The notes beneath the pieces are model-generated. The model was not told the DNA's origin and made no database searches. It was given only the letters and a program-made list of their open reading frames with translations. A stretch of DNA of 9,144 nucleotides from an uncultured Bacilli bacterium (lineage in GTDB: Bacteria; Bacillota_I; Bacilli_A; RF39; UBA660). The translations under genes were made by a program, and so were the position numbers. Positions 5,792-9,144 of this stretch are shown here, piece after piece. The stretch is from positions 1 to 9,144 of the forward strand of contig CANQZH010000033.1 of NCBI GenBank assembly GCA_947628245.1, given 5' to 3'. Numbering within the stretch: position 1 is the stretch's first letter; the number at the start of each line of letters is the position of its first letter.

Positions 5792-6979
5792 ATGGCTATG
5801 AGCGCTAAAGTAATTGGAATTACAACAACTAATGAAGATATAATAAAAAATACTTCATTACAAGATTTAGAAATAAATGGGGGTTATGCAGCAAATATTT
5901 GTTACACGCAAAAAAATTATGAAGAAATTTTAAAGGAAGATAAAGACAAAACGATTAACCGAGCTGAAGGTAATAAAATTAATCATCATCATTCAGTATT
6001 TGGTCACGATACAATCAGTTTATATTTTGAAGGTATTCCTAAGATGATTGCAATGTTAATAAATAATGAGCAAGAATATAATACTTCAGAAAAATCAGGA
6101 AGATATACAACAATGTTTGGTACGGAAAAAGAAAATGAATTATATAATAAATGGTATAAAATATTTAATGAAGAAATTAAAAAAGTTTATCCTAATGAAC
6201 CTTATTTAACGGATATGATGATAAGTAAAAAAGCTAAAGAAAATGCTCGTTATTTATTATCAGTTTTTATCCCAACTAAAATGAAATATTCAACTTCTTT
6301 TAGACAATTAAATTATCTATATAATTTTACGGAAAAAATGATTAAAGAGGAAACTAATAATCCTTTGAAAAAGGAATTAAAACCTTATTTAGAAGAATTT
6401 AGAGATGTATTAAAAAAGACTGGTTTTATTTCTAAAGGAATTAATGATTATCGTAATCGAGAATTTTCTTTAATTAAGGATGATAATAATTTTGATGAAC
6501 ATTTTAGTCGAAGTTATTCAGTTAATTATGATGTAAGTTTTGTAGCTTTAGCTGACTTACAAAGACATCGAACCTTAGATTATTCTTTATCTTTAAAAGA
6601 AAATAAAGAATATTTTATTCCACCAATTATTAGAAATAATCCAGAATTAGTTAAGGAATGGTTAGAAGATATTTCAAGTATTTCTAATTTTCCACAAGGT
6701 TTGTTAGTTAATGTTAATGAAACGGGAAAATATGAAAATTTTATTTTGAAATTATATGAAAGAATTTGTACAGCTCCCCAATTAGAAGTAATGCAAATTA
6801 CTAAAGAAAATTTAAGAAAATATTTAGAAGCTTTAAAGGAATCAAAAAGCTTAAATGATCACAAGATTTATGAAGATATGGTAAATTATTCTAAGGGAGC
6901 ACCTTGTACTTTTAAGGGGTTTGTATGTAATAGTCCTTGTCATTTTAAGGATGGAATTAATTTGACTAGAAAGATATAA
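5792..6979 (+). CDS. thyX: ThyX-like flavin-dependent thymidylate synthase, two-half long form
   Basis: Likely makes dTMP from dUMP with FAD and methylene-tetrahydrofolate. At 395 residues it is well above the roughly 220-250 of classical ThyX and appears to be two ThyX-like halves. Half 1 has HHHSVFGHDTISLYFEG (65-81), EKSGRYTT (100-107), and a stretch from AR (152-153) to RQLNYL resembling the ThyX segment AR..LP....T..n.R.l. Half 2 has DEHFSRSYSVNYDVSF (235-250) and QRHR (257-260). The classical signature RHRxxSxNxxSxRY is thus split: RHR is in half 2 and S-x-R-Y in half 1. A C-terminal tail with three Cys (372, 379, 383) resembles a metal or redox site, which is an inference. Start: AAGGGAG (5777-5783) lies 8 nt before ATG 5792. 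An in-frame GTG at 5783 overlaps the ribosome site and is rejected. The cobB gene follows after 3 bp. Confidence 0.72.
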   Translation: MAMSAKVIGITTTNEDIIKNTSLQDLEINGGYAANICYTQKNYEEILKEDKDKTINRAEGNKINHHHSVFGHDTISLYFEGIPKMIAMLINNEQEYNTSEKSGRYTTMFGTEKENELYNKWYKIFNEEIKKVYPNEPYLTDMMISKKAKENARYLLSVFIPTKMKYSTSFRQLNYLYNFTEKMIKEETNNPLKKELKPYLEEFRDVLKKTGFISKGINDYRNREFSLIKDDNNFDEHFSRSYSVNYDVSFVALADLQRHRTLDYSLSLKENKEYFIPPIIRNNPELVKEWLEDISSISNFPQGLLVNVNETGKYENFILKLYERICTAPQLEVMQITKENLRKYLEALKESKSLNDHKIYEDMVNYSKGAPCTFKGFVCNSPCHFKDGINLTRKI

Positions 6980-6982
6980 AAG

Positions 6983-7699
6983 ATGGATAAGATAAATGAT
7001 TTACAAAAAATGATTGATGAGGTTGATAACATTGTTTTCTTTGGAGGTGCTGGAACTTCAACTGATAGTGGAATTAAGGATTTTCGAAGTAAAGATGGAA
7101 TTTATCAAATGAAGTTAAAGTATCCTGCTGAGGTTATGTTAAGTAGTAGTTTCTTCTATAATAATCCTCAAGAATTTTATGAGTTTTATAAGGCTAATTT
7201 AAATAGTTTAAAAATATTACCAAACGAAACGCACAAATACTTGAAAAAGTTAGAAGACAAGGGAAAACTAAAAGCCATAGTAACTCAAAATATAGATGGA
7301 TTGCATCAAAAAGCAGGTAGTAAAAATGTTTATGAAATTCACGGGACAATTTTAAAAAATCATTGTTTAAAATGCAATAAATTTTTTGATGGCGAATATG
7401 TTTTTAATGCTAAAGGAATTCCTCTTTGTGATGAATGTCAGGGATTAATTAAACCAGATATGGTTTTGTATGGTGAAAGGTTAGCAGATTGTTTTAATGA
7501 GGCAATAGAAAAAATAGAAAAAGCCCAAATGTTAATAGTTGCCGGAACAAGTTTAACAGTTGAACCAGCAAGTAGTTTAGTAAATTTATTTAGAGGAAAA
7601 TATTTAGTAATAATTAATAATGATAAAACACCTTATGATTATAAGGCAAATTTAGTTATAAATGATAATATAGCAAAAGTTTTTAAACAGTTAAAATAA
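6983..7699 (+). CDS. cobB: Sir2-family NAD-dependent protein deacylase (CobB type)
   Basis: Removes acyl groups from protein lysines using NAD+, giving nicotinamide and O-acyl-ADP-ribose. It has 238 residues, typical for bacterial sirtuins, and all core motifs: NAD loop GGAGTSTDSGIKDFRS (21-36), TQNIDGLH (101-108), catalytic His120 in EIHGT, zinc ligands Cys128, Cys131, Cys149 and Cys152, KPDMVLYGE (157-165) and GTSLTVEPA (188-196). The canonical GIPDFR is GIKDFR here, with Lys in place of Pro, so the loop is otherwise intact and activity is expected. Class II/III substrate markers (for example the Tyr/Arg pair of desuccinylases) were not confirmed. The ATG lies 3 bp after the thyX-like stop, with only a weak purine-rich ribosome site inside the end of that gene, so translation is probably coupled. 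A strong hairpin follows. Confidence 0.93.
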   Translation: MDKINDLQKMIDEVDNIVFFGGAGTSTDSGIKDFRSKDGIYQMKLKYPAEVMLSSSFFYNNPQEFYEFYKANLNSLKILPNETHKYLKKLEDKGKLKAIVTQNIDGLHQKAGSKNVYEIHGTILKNHCLKCNKFFDGEYVFNAKGIPLCDECQGLIKPDMVLYGERLADCFNEAIEKIEKAQMLIVAGTSLTVEPASSLVNLFRGKYLVIINNDKTPYDYKANLVINDNIAKVFKQLK

Positions 7700-7726
7700 A
7701 AAAAGCAGGTTTTGCTTTTTTATTTT
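7698..7726. terminator. Bidirectional rho-independent terminator
   Basis: Stem AAAAAGCA (7700-7707) with TGCTTTTT (7713-7720) and a 5-nt loop GGTTT. The plus strand continues in T (7716-7721, then ATTTT), ending the thyX-like/cobB operon. The minus strand also gives a long T-run and starts 7 nt past the TAG (7730-7728) of the convergent gene. It overlaps the cobB stop codon. Confidence 0.82.
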
Positions 7727-7727
7727 G

Positions 7728-9144
7728 CTATGAAGCTATAAATGGATCTTCTGGTGTTCCTAATGAATCAGAGATTATCGTATTTGATTTTAAAAAGGCA
7801 ACAGGAAACACAGAATTTGAATCGCTAGCTCCTTGTGACCATTGGTACCTATCTGCCAGATAAGTAGCGTTAATATAAAATACATCGTAATTACTATGTG
7901 AACTAGGGTTTAAAGTCCAGTACCACCCAGTAGTATATATTAGCCAATCGAATTCATAACATCCACCATTACCTATGTAACCATAGTTATTTATACTTTT
8001 TGCTAAACACTCTTCTCTTACACTTTTTCCTATGGCGTAGCCATAATCACTTGAATTTATTAAACCAATATATCCATCCCATGTTGTTGTTCTTTCTACT
8101 TCATCATCACAATTTTCACATACTTTATTACCACTTCGCTCTGCCTTGTATGTTGCACTTGCTGTCCATTCTGAACTATTATTTGTTGCAAATGTTCCTG
8201 TGTTCCATCTTACTTTGGCTATTTTATTTTTTGCTTCTTCACTTATTCCATTACCAGTAAAATCACACTCTTCATAACTATTTTCATATAAATAATAACA
8301 TTGTCCACTTTCATTATTCCAATATAAACTATTATTTACATATCCATTTGGGCATTCACCATATTCACATATATTATCTTGATTATTATCAAAATTGGGA
8401 TTCAATAGTTTCATTAAATCGGCTTGACTCCATTCATTTACTCCATATCCATAATTTACTTCACTTGCTGATGTATCCCAACTATATTTTCCTATACTAT
8501 CTGCTCTAATTATCTTTATTAAATCTTCTTTTTTATTTGTTTCTACATTTGTTACATTCTTCATTACTCCTATTATTCGCCATAATATTTTTTCTCCTTT
8601 ATTATGAATTTTTTCACATGTTCCTTCAGAATATTGATTATTACTTTCACATTCTTCTATTGATGAATATTCACCTACTAATACATTATCATTTGTTCTG
8701 TGAAAAGTATATATATCACTTTTATATCTATCTCCTATATCTATATAATTATTAGGATTTGCCCCTATATATCTTAAGTTTTCATCTTCTGTTTCATCAT
8801 ACATTAATTCTGGTTCTTCTTTTAATTGTTCTTCTTTGGCTTTTTCCTCTAATAATTTAACTCCAGTTTTTTCACCAAAATACAATGTACATTTTGTTTT
8901 CTTTTTATTTAAACCTTTTACTAAGGGTGCCCACTTTTCACTATCCCATTCCACAGTTGCACCATTGTCACATTCTGCTTTCTCAAACACTAAATTATCA
9001 GAATTTCCTTTCTGAGGCATTTCATCTAATCTAGTATTACCATTATAAAAACCAAATAACACATTATTATTATCTAAATCAACTTCACCTCTAAATTGAA
9101 TATAAGTTTTATACAAAAGTAATGATACTCCTACTATTGTTATT
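7728..9144 (-). CDS. Membrane-anchored extracellular Cys-containing protein, N-terminus outside window
   Basis: 471 codons are visible, open to the right edge. The first residues, ITIVGVSLLLYKTY, look like the end of a membrane helix. The frame stays open upstream of a possible TTG start (9116-9114), which has only an AGGAG at 11 nt, so I treat the gene as 5'-partial. After the helix (positions below count from Leu at 9116) comes a module (about 10-83) containing NVLFGFYNGNTRLDE, AECDNGATVEW and KTKCTLYFGE. A Glu/Lys-rich linker (about 85-120) follows, then a larger domain with LWRIIGV, LIKIIRADSIGKYSWD, VNEWSQADLMKLLNP, GYIGLINSSDYGYA, WYWTLNPSS and PVAFLKSN, ending GTPEDPFIAS. This set recalls a widespread Bacillota surface-protein group with C-terminal VRPV..LKSN....G.GT...P; here VRPV has become VFPV. 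Function unknown. Several Cys pairs suggest extracellular disulphides. It ends at TAG 7730-7728 and shares the terminator with cobB. Confidence 0.75.
   Translation of the reverse strand, partial: ITIVGVSLLLYKTYIQFRGEVDLDNNNVLFGFYNGNTRLDEMPQKGNSDNLVFEKAECDNGATVEWDSEKWAPLVKGLNKKKTKCTLYFGEKTGVKLLEEKAKEEQLKEEPELMYDETEDENLRYIGANPNNYIDIGDRYKSDIYTFHRTNDNVLVGEYSSIEECESNNQYSEGTCEKIHNKGEKILWRIIGVMKNVTNVETNKKEDLIKIIRADSIGKYSWDTSASEVNYGYGVNEWSQADLMKLLNPNFDNNQDNICEYGECPNGYVNNSLYWNNESGQCYYLYENSYEECDFTGNGISEEAKNKIAKVRWNTGTFATNNSSEWTASATYKAERSGNKVCENCDDEVERTTTWDGYIGLINSSDYGYAIGKSVREECLAKSINNYGYIGNGGCYEFDWLIYTTGWYWTLNPSSHSNYDVFYINATYLADRYQWSQGASDSNSVFPVAFLKSNTIISDSLGTPEDPFIAS

Noticed and set aside
9114..9116. 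TTG as the true start of the right-edge gene
   Set aside because: The frame continues upstream with a hydrophobic stretch, and AGGAG is 11 nt away, so a start outside the window is more likely. It cannot be fully excluded.

Overview
The window is strongly A+T-rich. It uses the standard stop codons: no in-frame TGA is read as Trp, and TAA and TAG end the intact genes. The gene set is a SipW-type signal peptidase, anchored Cys/Asp-rich surface proteins, a DUF421/YetF membrane protein, a flavin-dependent thymidylate synthase and a sirtuin. This suggests an uncultured low-GC, single-membrane member of the Bacillota, probably a gut lineage near the RF39/Mollicutes-Erysipelotrichia side. The placement is an inference from protein style and base composition, not from a marker gene.

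Left part (1-5707, all on the minus strand, so transcription runs right to left). A DUF421/YetF-like membrane protein (5030-5707, TTG start) lies upstream of a 1191-residue protein (1376-4951). That protein has a short cytosolic head, one hydrophobic segment resembling a SipW-class signal peptide, about eighty 12-residue Asp/Cys repeats with the calcium-loop pattern DxNxDGxxD, and a 130-residue C-terminal domain resembling TasA/camelysin-type SipW substrates. Its gene has a good promoter and a hairpin terminator. Beyond the terminator lies a decayed YafQ/RelE-type toxin remnant (1111-1318). Next comes a SipW-type signal peptidase (1-884, continuing off the left edge) with its own promoter, which has the same -35/-10 layout as the repeat-protein promoter. 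The simplest reading is a secretion protease next to a surface protein it may process.

Right part. A short divergent intergenic region (5708-5791) with a small perfect palindrome leads to a plus-strand pair: a long, two-half ThyX-like thymidylate synthase (5792-6979) and, 3 bp downstream, a zinc-containing Sir2/CobB NAD-dependent deacylase (6983-7699). A hairpin with T-runs on both sides (7698-7726) can end this operon and also the convergent last gene. That gene (7728 to beyond 9144, minus strand) encodes a membrane-anchored, Cys-containing extracellular protein whose N-terminus is outside the window.

The most unusual item is the Asp/Cys 12-mer repeat protein, with its 36-residue higher-order repeat and its proximity to a SipW-type peptidase. 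No tRNA, rRNA, CRISPR array, insertion sequence or riboswitch was recognised.
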